Positions 24,791-35,012 of a stretch of DNA of 64,000 nucleotides are shown here, in pieces. This DNA comes from Narthecium ossifragum (taxonomy: Eukaryota > Streptophyta > Magnoliopsida > Dioscoreales > Nartheciaceae), in assembly GCA_963920575.1 (NCBI GenBank), contig OY986972.1:19105271-19169270 (forward strand), written 5' to 3'. The translations under genes were made by a program, and so were the position numbers. Position 1 is the first letter of the stretch. The number at the start of each line of letters is the position of its first letter. Under the pieces are notes generated by a model that ran no database searches, had not been told where the DNA came from, and saw only the letters and a program-made list of their open reading frames with translations.

Positions 24791-25294
24791 TCTGAGTTGC
24801 ACTGTATATAGCTGTAATATGTAAGTTCCAGCCAACGGTATCAGTACAAGTTTGATTTTTAGTGTCTACAAACACATGGTGTGCTTTACCATTAACAGAG
24901 ACACCTGATTAAAAAGATGGTCTTCTTGTATCAACGATATGGCACTACCTTTTTTTATCCCTGCCACATGTATCATGTAAATGTAGAGTGGTTTAACCTT
25001 TTGGAGGTATATTTTCTAGATTTTTGGATGGTGCTTATCAATCTTTTATTTCTCTTTTAGGGGAAGAAGGTTAGCCAAAAGAAAGGAACTCCAGAGAGAA
25101 TAACCAATCCCCCATCCGCTAAGATGCTCAACAGCAACAAACCCTTTGAGGCCCATTATTGAAAAGAAAGAGCACTAGTGATTTGTCAAGCATATCCCAC
25201 ACCACCTACTTGGCTTCCTCTTCTGCATCACTACTCTCTCCTATCACTACTACTACTACGCCAAGCAAAACAAAGCTGCAGATCATCCATTAAA
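24791..25294 (+). other. Cyclin 3' region with a possible 3' UTR intron, and RING-gene leader
   Basis: A strong donor (TAATATGTAAGT, GT at 24821) follows the cyclin stop, and a good acceptor (TTCTCTTTTAG) ends at 25060. The following 100 bp is open in one frame (GKKVSQKKGTPERIT onward) to a TGA near 25161. This could be a spliced 3' UTR or a minor alternative terminal exon. 25170-25294 is probably the leader of the RING-H2 gene. Confidence 0.4.
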
Positions 25295-25906
25295 ATGTCG
25301 ACCATCCTTCTACATCGCCTCCTCAAGCTCCCCCTATGTATCTTTCTGCAGCTATCGTTGGTTTCTTTCTCTCCATCCAACTCCATGGCAGAACCCAAGG
25401 TGGTCTCCACCACATGCCACAATCTCTCAGCATCTGCTCCGGCCACAAACACCACCACTGCCACCACCTCGTCGCCTCATGGGACTGCCACGCTCGACTA
25501 CGACGTGGTGGTCATCCTGGCCGCCATGATTTGCGCGCTCGTGTGCGCGCTCGGGCTCAACTCGATGCTGCAGTGCGGGGGCCGGTGCACGCGCCGCGCC
25601 CTGACCGAGCCGGTCGGGTGGGTCGCCAGGCGACGCATGAACGCCGGGCTGAAGAAGGAGGAGGTGGTGGCGCTGCCAGTCGCGACCTACGCGACGTCGC
25701 CGGCCTCGACGTCCGGCTGCGCCATATGCCTCGCGGACTTCTCGGACGGCGAGAGGATACGTGTGCTGCCGACATGCAGCCACCGGTTCCATGTCGACTG
25801 CATCGACACGTGGCTCCTCTCGCATTGCTCGTGCCCGACGTGCCGCCGGCGGCTCTCCTTGCATTCCTCCTCCGATCATACTTTGGAGGTAGTGACCGCA
25901 TCATGA
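25295..25906 (+). CDS. ATL-type RING-H2 finger E3 ubiquitin ligase, intronless
   Basis: A 203-aa protein. Order: hydrophobic N-terminus (about residues 4-26, likely signal or first membrane segment), Ser/Thr-rich stretch, transmembrane segment VVVILAAMICALVCALGL (about 68-90), the ATL GLD-type motif GLKKEEVVALP (about 118-128), then a RING-H2 domain starting CAICLADF (about 142) with C-x2-C, C-S-H, H-x2-C and C-P-T-C ligands and the conserved Trp in DTWLL. These ubiquitin ligases are anchored in endomembranes or the plasma membrane, and many act in defence and stress signalling. The ATG at 25295 is preferred because the upstream in-frame start at 25178 is GTG; ATG at 25388 would remove the first hydrophobic stretch. 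GC content is much higher than in neighbours, as in many intronless monocot genes. The specific substrate is unknown. Confidence 0.92.
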   Translation: MSTILLHRLLKLPLCIFLQLSLVSFSPSNSMAEPKVVSTTCHNLSASAPATNTTTATTSSPHGTATLDYDVVVILAAMICALVCALGLNSMLQCGGRCTRRALTEPVGWVARRRMNAGLKKEEVVALPVATYATSPASTSGCAICLADFSDGERIRVLPTCSHRFHVDCIDTWLLSHCSCPTCRRRLSLHSSSDHTLEVVTAS

Positions 25907-26817
25907 GGTGGGATTTAAGAGTGGCTACAAGCCTACGAGCTTAATTATGTACACATGTGATCTGCATCCAAGATGGATGATGAGTTGTGTGTCTTGTAGT
26001 CTTATGCCGTAACTCTTTGATGAAGGAATTATTTTGCGACATTTGTTCTATGTCTTGAGATGCTGGGAGGATGCATAAAGAAGAGCTTCAGTTGTTTTAT
26101 TGGTGGTGCAACAGGCCAACAGCAACAAGATGCAGTGTTATCTCTGGGAATTAAAGAACCACTTGATAGTTGATTTCCACCGGAAAAGAAGTGAGGTCGA
26201 CAGCCCCCATCATGCATGGCTTGAAGGGGTTCTGTGGAATTGGCTAACGGACAGACCAAACTCCAAAAGCGTTTTGTTTTCTTCCTAGCTATGTGATGAT
26301 GACGCTTGAGAGCCATAAGTAAGGCCCATAACCAGAGAGCGTAATTATCACAGTAGTGCGTTTGGTCATGTCACTCTAATCGAACTCAGTGTTTGGTCTG
26401 GTCTTCGTCTTTGATCTGTTGTTTTGGTGGGCCGCATTATCACATGAACCATCTCAGTGTGGCATCATTGGTCGATATGGATAAATGACGGCCTCATCGT
26501 GATGCCGCGTCACTTGTATGAGTGTATGATCACCTGTCATCCAACTCGTTTTGAGGTCATCAACGGAATATTGAGTTAAAAAAAAGAAAAAGATTTGAGA
26601 GTAGAATTTTAAAAACAAATTTAAAGAGTTGCAAGGAATTTACAAGAGAAATTCTCACAAATGAATTGACGTATAGTCTTATATTTCTTCGCTGGTAAGG
26701 GATACGGGTCTATTTGGTTGTCGAATCACTGGTGTAAAAGGATCGTGGTATCCTGCAGCTTGCGGTGTATGCTTCGGCCATCCAAATCAATAACTTTTTC
26801 CACAACCGAATTCACAT
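25907..26817. other. RING-gene 3' flank and intergenic DNA
   Basis: No gene supported. A 62-codon plus-strand frame and a 95-codon minus-strand frame at 26029-26316 overlap without any motif and are treated as chance. Confidence 0.4.
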
Positions 26818-27463
26818 CAAAGACCCGGGCAAATTAAAATATTTTTTTGATATTGAAGTAGCTGATTCAAAGCAAAGGATTTTTTTTTATCTCAAAGGAA
26901 ACATGCCTTGGAAATCTTAGATGATGCTGGACTACTTGGTGCAGAGCCAGCGAAGTTCCCTGTGGAACAACACCTCAAGCTCACATTTCAAGATGGAGAT
27001 TTATTGGATGATTCTGCTCAATATAGACGATTGGTGGGTCGTGTAATTTATCTCACAATTACTCACCCTTATATCGTTTATCCAGTTCAGATATTAAGTT
27101 AATTTATGCACAAGCCTCAAAAACTTGATGCAGCTTATAGAGTACTAGTGGATTCTCGTGCCCTGACACAGTTTAATCGGTTGGTATTAATCCATGAATT
27201 ATGTAACATCTCCGTCTCTATGCGGATGCCACAAGCTTTATTAGCAAATCTTCTGCATGCCTCAATAATAAGATTGTAATGTGTAATCATATCATGGAGT
27301 CCGTAACCACTCCCACCCTCTCCTAGTTTCTCTTCATATAGGAGATAACCGTATTTTTGAAATAACTGAACTCATGTGGTGATGGTGTTTCTTGACCATT
27401 AGATAGAACTCTTCTAGCATCTTGTGGGCCGTTAGATAAAAGAAAAGGCTGTATTATATAGAG

Positions 27464-27497
27464 TTAGATAGATAGATAGATTAGATAGATAGATTAC
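27464..27497. repeat. TAGA microsatellite
   Basis: Run of GATA/TAGA tetranucleotides with one short interruption, inside the decayed copia region. Confidence 0.9.
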
Positions 27498-27911
27498 GAT
27501 ATTTAAAATCAGCACCGGGAAAAGGAAAATGAATCATTTTATCTGGCCATGGTTCTCTCAAAATTAAAGCATATTGCAACTATAATTGGGCCTCTTGTCC
27601 AACCACTAGAAGATCTGCTACCAGACACCGCATATTTCTCGGCAACAGTCCTATTTCTTGGAAAAGTAAGAAACAGTCTACAGTTCCTCGTTCCTCTGCA
27701 GAAGTTGAATACAGGTTAATGGCGTCAACTATATGTGAGTTAATATGGCTAAAGTTTCTATTGAAAGATTTGGGTATCCTTCATTCCCAACCTATGGATC
27801 TTTACTCGGACAACATGGTAGCGATGCATATTACAGTAGATCATGTTTTATATGAAAGGACAAAACACATCGAATTGGACTCTCTCCTTATCCGAGAGAA
27901 AGTAAGCTGGT

Positions 27912-28460
27912 TTAATAAATACTTCATATATTTTGATGCAGAACCAAGCCCAGATCTGGCTTACCCCGACCCGGAGAGAATTCCTAGGCGATCCGGTCGC
28001 GTTCGGATTCCATCCGTTCAACTTAGATCCCCTTTCGACCGTGACCGTCGGATGGGCATAGCTTTCGACCCCGATGTCCGATCGGGGCGTATGACTAGCC
28101 GTTTCGACGGGCTCGACGAGACGGTCAAGAATCATCGGAGATCGAAGATCTCTCCATGAGCTGGGCCCTCAGATCGCCAGATTTCTTTTCCTTGTGCCCT
28201 AAATTTATGTTTTTGTGCAAAACTTTCATTTCTAGGCAGTTTATCGGTCTCTTTATTTTTAACAAATTTCCTATTTCTAGTCGGTTTTCTCCTCTTTGAA
28301 TTCCAGATTTAGTTTCTTGGCTTGAGTTAATTCATGTTTGAGTCCATATATAAGTTGGTCTCTCATTAAACATATAAAAGGAGGTCAATTATTTGATAAA
28401 TGAGAATTAGGATTGTTTTCTCCTCTTGAGAAATCTGGTCCCGACGAGAGATCCACGTTT
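27912..28460. mobile_element. Unclassified insert splitting the copia RNase H region, perhaps a solo LTR
   Basis: Copia coding text stops after LLIREKV (about 27905) and resumes at HHIPSDD (about 28463). The roughly 550 bp between contain a GC-rich part fused in frame to the RNase H ORF (ORF end 28159) and an AT-rich part with a TATA-like CATATAAAAGGAGG (about 28370). Exact ends and target duplication could not be fixed. Confidence 0.45.
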
Positions 28461-28590
28461 ACCCTGCACCATATTCCTTCTGATGATTAATTGGCAAATG
28501 TATTCAAAAAGGCAATTGTAATGGAGCAATTTACTAATATAATGAGCAAGTTGGGCGTTTGTGATATCCACGCTCCAACTTGAGGGGGAG

Positions 28591-28760
28591 TGTTGGAGTT
28601 AGTCAAGGAGATAAGTTCAGAAGATTTATCATTCTCCAAATGATTTGTACTTATCTCGAAGAGTTTTCTTAATATAAGTGATGTTAATATAAGTTCAGAA
28701 GATTGATCTTGTGGACGACTATGCCGAACCACATTGATCTTGTCTCATTTTTTTGCTATC
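28591..28760 (+). mobile_element. 3' LTR remnant of the decayed copia element
   Basis: Starts TGTTGGAGTTAGTCAAGG immediately after the polypurine tract, the expected start of a copia 3' LTR. The right end is unclear; similarity to an LTR fades near 28760. Confidence 0.6.
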
Positions 28761-28819
28761 ATGTTTCATTAATTTAACAAGTTGTCATCGAGTTCATAAT
28801 AAGTGATGTTATTTGAGAA

Positions 28820-30265
28820 GGGTGCGTCTATCGACACCGCCTAAATGACTAAGGACATCGCCTTTTCTAAGTACACCGCAACTTAGTTTGAAATCCAGCA
28901 CAAATGCTATCTACACCGCCTATTTTTTCAGTTTCTCCCTTAACTACCCTTACAAGCCCTACACCGCTCTCATTTGGTCCCCTTTCTCCGATCCCCTTCA
29001 AGCGCCGCCATCGCCTCCCCGGACTACCCCCTCATCTCGCCACCGGCTCTCCCCCTTCAAGCTCCGCCGGATCCTCCCCTTTCACGTCGCGGTGCTCCTT
29101 CAAGTCGATCATCCGTCGCGGTGCTCCGCCGCTCCGCCACTTATTCACTCCATACTTTGCTGTGTTTATGTATTCGCCACTGCGCTCACATGCCAAGATG
29201 AGCCTTGGCTTTTTATTTCCCCCCGTCTGGGAGTGTTTGATAACAATTACAAGCCCATTCTGCCTTCCGACTTCTTAGGCCCACTGGATAAGGGTTGACT
29301 GGGAGTTAAAGATCTGGTAGGCAACAAGAAAACATAATAATCAGGGTACTTGCCTTACAATAGATAACATGATGATTTTAAGTTAGCAAATATACCATAG
29401 GAGTCGTGAAAGCCTCAGTAAAATCTCCTAATATAGCAGTTCCAACATTGCTATCGGCGGTAGAAGCATATATCTGGATTAACAAAGAATGTTAGTGAAT
29501 TGGCAATTGTCTATTTTTTAAAACCGAACATTAGGCACAGGTTCGGTTTTTTAAAACCGAACATTATGCACAGGTTCGGTTTTAAAAAACCGAACATTAG
29601 GCACAGGTTCGGTTTTTTAAAACCGAATATAAGTCGACTTTTAAAAAGCGAACATAGTTTTACAAGTTCGATTTTTAAAAACCAGACATACAACCGAATA
29701 CTGCTTTGAATAGATCATAAGTTCGATTTTTAAAAACCGTACAGGTTCGATTTTTAAAAATCGAAACAAAAACAGTACTTCGGTTTTTAAAAACCGAACT
29801 ATGCCGATGGGAAAGAAAAGCGAGTACCAGAGCCGTCCGAGAGGCGTCTTCTCCAGATGCTTCTTCTCCAGAGGCGTTCCCTCCGACCACCGCGTCCCAT
29901 AGCATCTTCTCTAGTTCGAGTACCTTCTCCCGTAGGTCTTCTCGGAGCTTCACCTGGATTAGATGGATAGTGGGAGGTTGGGGAGGAAGACAATGTAGGA
30001 AGATGATGGAGCTTCGCCTGGATTAGATGGAGGTGGTGATGGAGGCGATGGAGACATTCTTCGTTAGGGCTTAGAGGAAAGGAGATGATGGAGAGTAACC
30101 ATGGCTGTGTCCTTAGCAAAAAGATGAAGAAAAAGGATGAAGAAAGACATTTGGTTATTTAAGAGGGGTATTTCAGACATTGATATGAAGGGTATTTTCG
30201 GTATTATGGGAAAAAAATTTTGGGCGGTGTGCTTAGTCATTTGGGCAATGTAAATAGACGCACCC
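28820..30265. mobile_element. Non-autonomous Mutator-like element with 9-bp target duplication
   Basis: Terminal inverted repeats of about 40 bp: left GGGTGCGTCTATCGACACCG and, from the right end inward, GGGTGCGTCTATTTACATTG; both continue with CC(T)AAATGACTAAG. The 9-bp duplication ATTTGAGAA lies at 28811-28819 and 30266-30274, the length typical of Mutator-like elements. The interior has a GC-rich Pro/Ser-coding-like part (28960-29290), a 33-bp repeat array (29505-29800) and a GC-rich part on the other strand (29810-30110). No transposase is present. The two GC-rich blocks could be captured gene fragments (Pack-MULE), but I recognise neither. Confidence 0.88.
29505..29800. repeat. 33-bp self-complementary repeat array inside the MULE
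   Basis: Units of TTTTTTAAAACCGAACAT, then about 9 bp, then AGGTTCGG. AAAACCGAAC and GTTCGGTTTT are mutually inverted, so each unit can fold back on itself. The first three or four units are near identical and later ones are degenerate. Because 33 is a multiple of three the array is open on both strands and reads FLKPNIRHRFG or related 11-residue peptides. Confidence 0.85.
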
Positions 30266-30274
30266 ATTTGAGAA

Positions 30275-30709
30275 ATGTGAGTTGGATTGGCGGCCCTGAG
30301 TAAAGACTTGTCCGATCCGTGTTACAATTGTGAATAAACCTTGAGTATAAAATTTTAATGGTTGTATGTGGTTAGGTAAGAAAAAAAGTCCCATTTACTT
30401 TTCTCTTTTTTCCTAGCATTTTTATATAATAATTAAAAATTTTCCTCCATGTCTTGTCCTACCATAAAAAACAATATTTGTCTTTATTCCAACAGCTTAT
30501 CATCTAACTATCCAATCAAATACCAAAACTAAAAAAAAAAGTAATTTTGTAAAATATTTAATATTAAAATTCTATCTATTAGTTATTAACTCTAGCATCT
30601 TGGAAATTGATATTCGTAGGATTTAATCATGGATTTTGGTTGTACTGCGACCTTTTCTTCTTTTTCCCCCTTGAAATTGGCATCGTCGGCATTTGATCCT
30701 GTGAGCTAT
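30275..30709. other. AT-rich intergenic DNA
   Basis: No coding or repeat structure recognised; flanking DNA between the MULE and the small MITE. Confidence 0.4.
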
Positions 30710-30712
30710 CTA

Positions 30713-30905
30713 GGGCCTGTTTGGTGCGCCCCGGATCCGGCGAATCCGTTGAATCCGGGGACGCGCGGATTCCAATCCGTGGGATCCATGCGTTTAGATC
30801 CCGAGCGGATCCCAAAAATTGGGATCCGCCCAATCGCGCGGACGCCCCGCGCAGTATCCGCTCGCGTGGATACCATTTCGCGGGTACAGCGCGTCAAACA
30901 CGCCC
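30713..30905. mobile_element. MITE of about 193 bp, PIF/Harbinger-like
   Basis: Left end GGGCCTGTTTGGTGCG and inverted right end GGGCGTGTTTGACGCG. The 3-bp direct repeat CTA lies at 30710-30712 and 30906-30908. A 3-bp duplication and GGGC-TGTTTG ends fit Harbinger-type MITEs. The interior is GC-rich with several GGATCC/GATCCG words and no coding. Confidence 0.7.
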
Positions 30906-30922
30906 CTAATAGATCAGTTGAG

Positions 30923-31581
30923 CCAATGCCCCGTATCCATTATTTTTTAGGGATTTTAGTATTCTGCTACCCTACACTTTTCCAGAAAATGCATTTTGAT
31001 TAGACCAGTTTTGGGATTTGTAATTTGATAGCATCAAGTTATAATACCAAGGCAAAGTGGTCCAAGCCCCTCCACGACATTATATGGGTTGACGGTAAAT
31101 AGATCATGTGACACGCATGTGACTATCGTCAACCCAAACAGCCATGTCTCATGACATCTCCTGTTAAATGTAACTACCCCCTTCCCTCTCTTTCTCCACT
31201 CTCTCCTTTTTCCTCTACTCTGGTCTCTCTCTCTCTCGTCCCCGTTCCTCACCAGAGCTCGACACCGGTGCCAACCACCAAGCTGCCGCCTGCAGCAGCC
31301 CTCCCTACCACGTTGCCTCACCGCTGTTCGCCTAGCGCCGCGACCCCCGTCACCGCCCGACCAATCGCCCGCCTCTCCCTTTTCTCTCTTCCCTTCCCTC
31401 CCTCCCTCCCTCCCTCTCTCTCTCTCTCTTGGTGGCCTAACTCTTCCTCACTCCCCCCAACTGCCACCCCGGAGACAACGCGGCTCCGCTGCCTTCCCGT
31501 GGCCCCCGTCGCCGCCCAGCCAACCACCCCGCGGAGCCGGGCGAACCCGGCTCTCCCCTCTCCCTCCCTCCCTCCCTCCCT

Positions 31582-31641
<60 letters not shown>

Positions 31642-32180
31642 CCTCCCTCGCTGCCCCCCTGCCACCACCCCAGAGACGACGCGGCTCCGCTACCGTCCAG
31701 CCAACCTCCCCTCTCCACCGAGCGAACCCGGGCGCTCCCCTTTCTCTCTTCTCTTCCTCCCTCCCTCCCTCCCTTCCTCTCTCACTCTCTCTCTCCGCGG
31801 TCTAACTCGTCCCTGCCGCCACCTCGGAGACAACGCAGCTCCCCTGCTGTCCCAGCTAACCGCCCCGCTCTCCCCTTTCTATCTTCTCTTCTCTTTCTCC
31901 CTCTATGCAGCCTAACCCTTCCCTCTCTCTCTCTCAGGGGAGAATACCATCTTTTGTGGCAGGAAAGGGGTGTAAAACAGTTCACGTACGCGTAGGTGAA
32001 CGGTTTCTCGTTAAATTATAATAATAGAGTCTGGGGTCGAAACTAAATTTTACTTAGTTTATAACTTGGTAGTATCAAATTGCAAATCCCAGACCTGGTG
32101 ATACCAAAGTGTATTTTCTGGAAAAATGCATGGTCCCGGAATGCAAAAATCCATATTTTTTATCCAAATGCACTATTAGA
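30923..32180. mobile_element. Long-TIR element with CT-rich core, probably MULE-like
   Basis: About 100-bp inverted ends: TTTTCCAGAAAATGCATTTT (from 30977), followed by GGGATTTGTAATTTGATA, is matched on the opposite strand near 32060-32140 by TTTTCCAGAAAATACACTTT and GGGATTTGCAATTTGATA. Directly outside are TCAGTTGAG (30914-30922) and TCCGTTGAG (32181-32189), a 9-bp duplication with one mismatch. The core (31150-31950) is strongly CT-rich with CCCT and CT microsatellites and gives a 254-codon Ser/Pro/Leu frame that is compositional. It abuts the MITE at 30905. Confidence 0.65.
31380..31640. repeat. CCCT / CT microsatellites
   Basis: Blocks of (CCCT)n, (CCTC)n and (CT)n, the longest (CT)n at about 31584-31638, inside the long-TIR element. 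The Arg/Glu repeat ORFs on the minus strand are these runs in translation. Confidence 0.9.
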
Positions 32181-32189
32181 TCCGTTGAG

Positions 32190-32352
32190 TCTCTCTCCTC
32201 CCAAAAATCCAATTACATGTTTTCGGGGTTTGGATCCCTTACCGGATCGGGCGCGGTATAGAATGCGACCCGCCGAGAGCCACCATCCAAATCCCTAGGC
32301 GGGCGCTCAAAATTTGAACACGAGAACGAGAGAGAGAGAGAGAGAGAGGAGT
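32190..32352 (+). promoter_or_regulatory. Leader of the borealin-like gene with a (GA)n run
   Basis: GC-rich sequence with a GA microsatellite (about 32325-32350) directly before the candidate ATG at 32353. GA-rich leaders are common in plant genes. Confidence 0.4.
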
Positions 32353-34731
32353 ATGGCGAGGAGGGGAAGGAAGAGGGCTGTCGTGGGGTCCCGTTTGAAA
32401 CCTAACCCTCCATCCGATGGCGATGCCCAGAAACAATTCGAGCAGCGCCTTCAGCAATCACGAAGGTAGTATCTACCCCTCTCTTCCATCCCCTCTTCTC
32501 GTCTCCGATTCTATGCTTGGATCAAGTAGTCTTAATGGGGGCAGCATACCCTCGTTTAATGTAATGCTTTGGGATTTCATCTGTTATTGTGGCATCAAAG
32601 GCATTGGTAAAGGTTTCTGGTAGGAATTTATTTGGGCATGATCAAGTTGTTTTCTTTCCTGATTCACTGTGTAGAAAGATATGATTTTGCTTAGGAATCT
32701 TTTGTTGCTTATGTGCAGCTGAGCTTCGAGTTGCGGCTGTTGAAGCCATTCGTGTAGCTGAGACTGAGTCTCTTGTTGAGATTGCGCTTGCTTCGCTCAT
32801 ACTTCAGTAAGGGGCAGCTTGAGGAGCTGACAGTTCCGTTTTTCAAGAAAAACTTGCCAAATTTTTCGGTGATAGAGAATGAGAAGCATGGACTTTATGA
32901 ATTGGAGTGGAAACAGAACGTCGATAATTTACCTGGAACCATTGCTGGTGCGACAAATGCAAATGTCTCACTTGATGGCGCGGCCAATGCACGAACAGTT
33001 GATGCTATTCGGTTTTCAGTTGATTCGGGTAGCTTTGTCTTTCATGGATAAGACTCAAGTTTTCCTATGACAATGGCAGATATACTCATGTTCGTTATGC
33101 TTTCTGACAGCAAGGAAAAGCTTGCTTGAGGGTGCAAGGAAAAGCTTTCTTGGGAGTGTGAACCTGCCCCTTGCTATTTCTGTACGTTAATCCTCTGAGT
33201 GAAGCAGCCATGTGATACGAGTCGATCCTACTCGACCAATTGGACCCGAACCCAAAAGAGGAACCAAACTGGTTCAGACTCTTTCCTATTTTGACTTGGT
33301 CTTATCTAGTTCAAACTAGAGTATTTGATTAGGATTTATTATTATTCTTTTATTGAGTCATAGTTGATATTTGATTGTTAGGAATTAATTAAGAGTCCAT
33401 TTGAGTTAGGAAGTTGAGTTGAGTTTGAAAGCCTTATTACTTGCTAATTAAGCAAGGGGATTTTTAGTTGGATTAGGACTCTGTCAATGTCTCTATAAAA
33501 GGACCTCATTAGTTTGTATTAGATTATGCATGAGATGAATGATGAGTTAAGAATAGTTGATAGAATATCATAGGAGTAGAATATCATAGGAGTAGAAGTA
33601 ATGTAGTTTCCTCTCGAAAATCCACCATTGATCCACCTTTCCCGTCGGTCATCTTCTCCGCAGCCGGCATCACCTCCACCGGAATTTCTCTCTCCCCGTC
33701 ACTTTCTCTCTCCGCCACATCAGTGACCCAACACCCAGTCACCTGCCACGTCATCACTGTTCATCTTCTTCCTCTCTTCTCTCTCCCGTGCCCAAGCCTC
33801 ACGCCGACCACCGTCGTTCCGCTTCTCCGGCCGTCCCCGTCGCCAACCAAGGTCACCAACCCCTTCCCCAAGACCCCACGACCCCGGCCAGCACCTTTAC
33901 CGCCTCCGTCACCGTCTCCGGCGCCTTCCCCGGCCAACCCGACCTTCGTCCTCCCCGCCATCAACCGCGTTCGTCCCCGATATCACCCCTAAACCATCCT
34001 AAAACCTTCCTCGTCTCTCCACGACCCTTTCCCAACCATCTTCTCGACGTCCCAACCCTCCTGCCGAGCTCCTCGTCGTCCCCGACGCCGGTCAACCCAA
34101 ACCACCGCCGTCGACCTCCCAGATCCGGCCGGTCCGCCACCCATCTCCCAGATCCGAGCCGTTGGATCTCTTCCCCATCAACCCACGAACCTTACTGCCA
34201 CTATCCCGACCGCCGCCGCCTCCCCTACGCCGGCGATCTCCTCCGGCGAACCTCAGCCTTAGATCAAGTCCGGTTCAGCCATCCCAACCAAATCAGTCTC
34301 AGCCCAACTCTAACCTGATTCAGCTCAGCCATTTAATCTGAGTCAGGTCCAATCCAGCCTAATCCAGCCACTTAGCCCAATTGAACCTGGTCAACCTGAT
34401 CCAGATCAATTCAGACTTGACCCAGTCAAGTCCCATCCAATCAGGCTCAGCCAGATCCGATCAAGCTCAAGCCAGATCCGATCCAGCTAGCCAAATCAGC
34501 AAATTGGACTCAAATCAAGTCCGATCGGGCCGATTCTGATCGATTGGAGCAGTAGAGACCCGATACGAGAGGATTACGAGTAGACCGCTCGTATCACCAT
34601 ATTTTTGTTTCGAACATTCTGTCACCTCTGTTAATTGGGCTCACATTGTTGGTGCTTCCTGCATTTAGGTTTTGGATGAACCATTAGAAAATCTTGTGCC
34701 GGGAACTGTGGATTCCTTCCGAACTCCTGGG
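32353..34731 (+). pseudogene. BORR: Borealin-related protein (chromosomal passenger complex), broken
   Basis: Exon 1 starts MARRGRKRAVVGSRLKPNPP and ends QRLQQSR at a GT near 32466. Exon 2 starts after GTGCAG near 32719 with AELRVAAVEAIRVAETESLV, then changes frame near 32775 to LRLLRSYFSKGQLEELTVPF and NLPNFSVIENEKHGLYELEW. A later exon (about 34669-34731) reads VLDEPLENLVPGTVDSF, then RTPG. The order (basic N-terminus, helical stretch, LLRSYF...FF.KNLPN, then ...TPG) is what I recall of plant borealin-related proteins, which tether Aurora kinase to centromeres. The splice phase between exons 1 and 2 gives a stop, so at least two frame lesions exist. A solo LTR (33213-34596) lies in the middle, and the expected C-terminal GSPL-type domain is missing where the copia element begins. 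The family assignment is tentative. Confidence 0.45.
33213..34596 (+). mobile_element. Solo LTR (1,384 bp) inside the borealin-like pseudogene
   Basis: Starts TGATACGAGTCGATCC and ends CCGCTCGTATCA, so the terminal 9 bp are inverted repeats of each other (TGATACGAG/CTCGTATCA). The flanks CCATG (33208-33212) and CCATA (34597-34601) form a 5-bp duplication with one mismatch. A TATA-like CTCTATAAAAGG lies near 33491. Downstream parts are CT/GC-rich with Pro-rich frames, then a CAG/GATC-rich tail. No internal retroviral-type genes are present. Confidence 0.75.
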
Positions 34732-35012
34732 GTTTGCCCTTGCTCCTGTACTAATTTCTGTTTTCTGAGATCACTTGTTGTTGTTGTGTTTATGAAGTTT
34801 TTATCAATAGCATTGTTTTGACAGTTGTCATAAACATGGAACTATTCAGACTAGTTTCTATTACTTGGAACAGGTTGATGGACTGATGAAAGAAACTGTT
34901 TGTTGCCTAACTGTGGTGGACATATAACTGGCATTTGCGTGCATTTTATTTAACAGTTGGTTAGGGGTTACTTATAGTTCTCAATAAGTTGGCAATGACT
35001 GTAGAATTTGCA

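Larger units (their letters stand above)
26818..28590 (+). pseudogene. Decayed Ty1/copia pol 3' end (late RT and RNase H)
   Basis: Fragments of a copia polyprotein in order: LGKLKYF-like and IEVADSK (about 26825-26870), ALEILDDAGLLGAEPAKFP (26905), YRRLVGRVIYLTITHP (27020), a damaged stretch, SSAEAEYRLMASTICELIWL (27690-27750, RNase H), then LYSDNMVAMHI and ERTKHIELDSLLIREK. The C-terminus resumes at about 28463 (HHIPSDD, then LANVF and MSKLGVCDIHAPT) after an unrelated insert of roughly 550 bp. Frameshifts and stops are numerous. A polypurine tract (TGAGGGGGAG, 28581-28590) directly precedes the LTR. Upstream gag, protease and integrase are absent. Confidence 0.85.

Noticed and set aside
25336..25944. 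202-codon plus-strand and 150-codon minus-strand ORFs over the RING-H2 gene
   Set aside because: Shadows of the GC-rich ATL gene in other frames.
31151..31915. 254-codon Ser/Pro/Leu-rich ORF
   Set aside because: Low-complexity CT and CCCT runs inside a TIR element; overlapping frames are also open.
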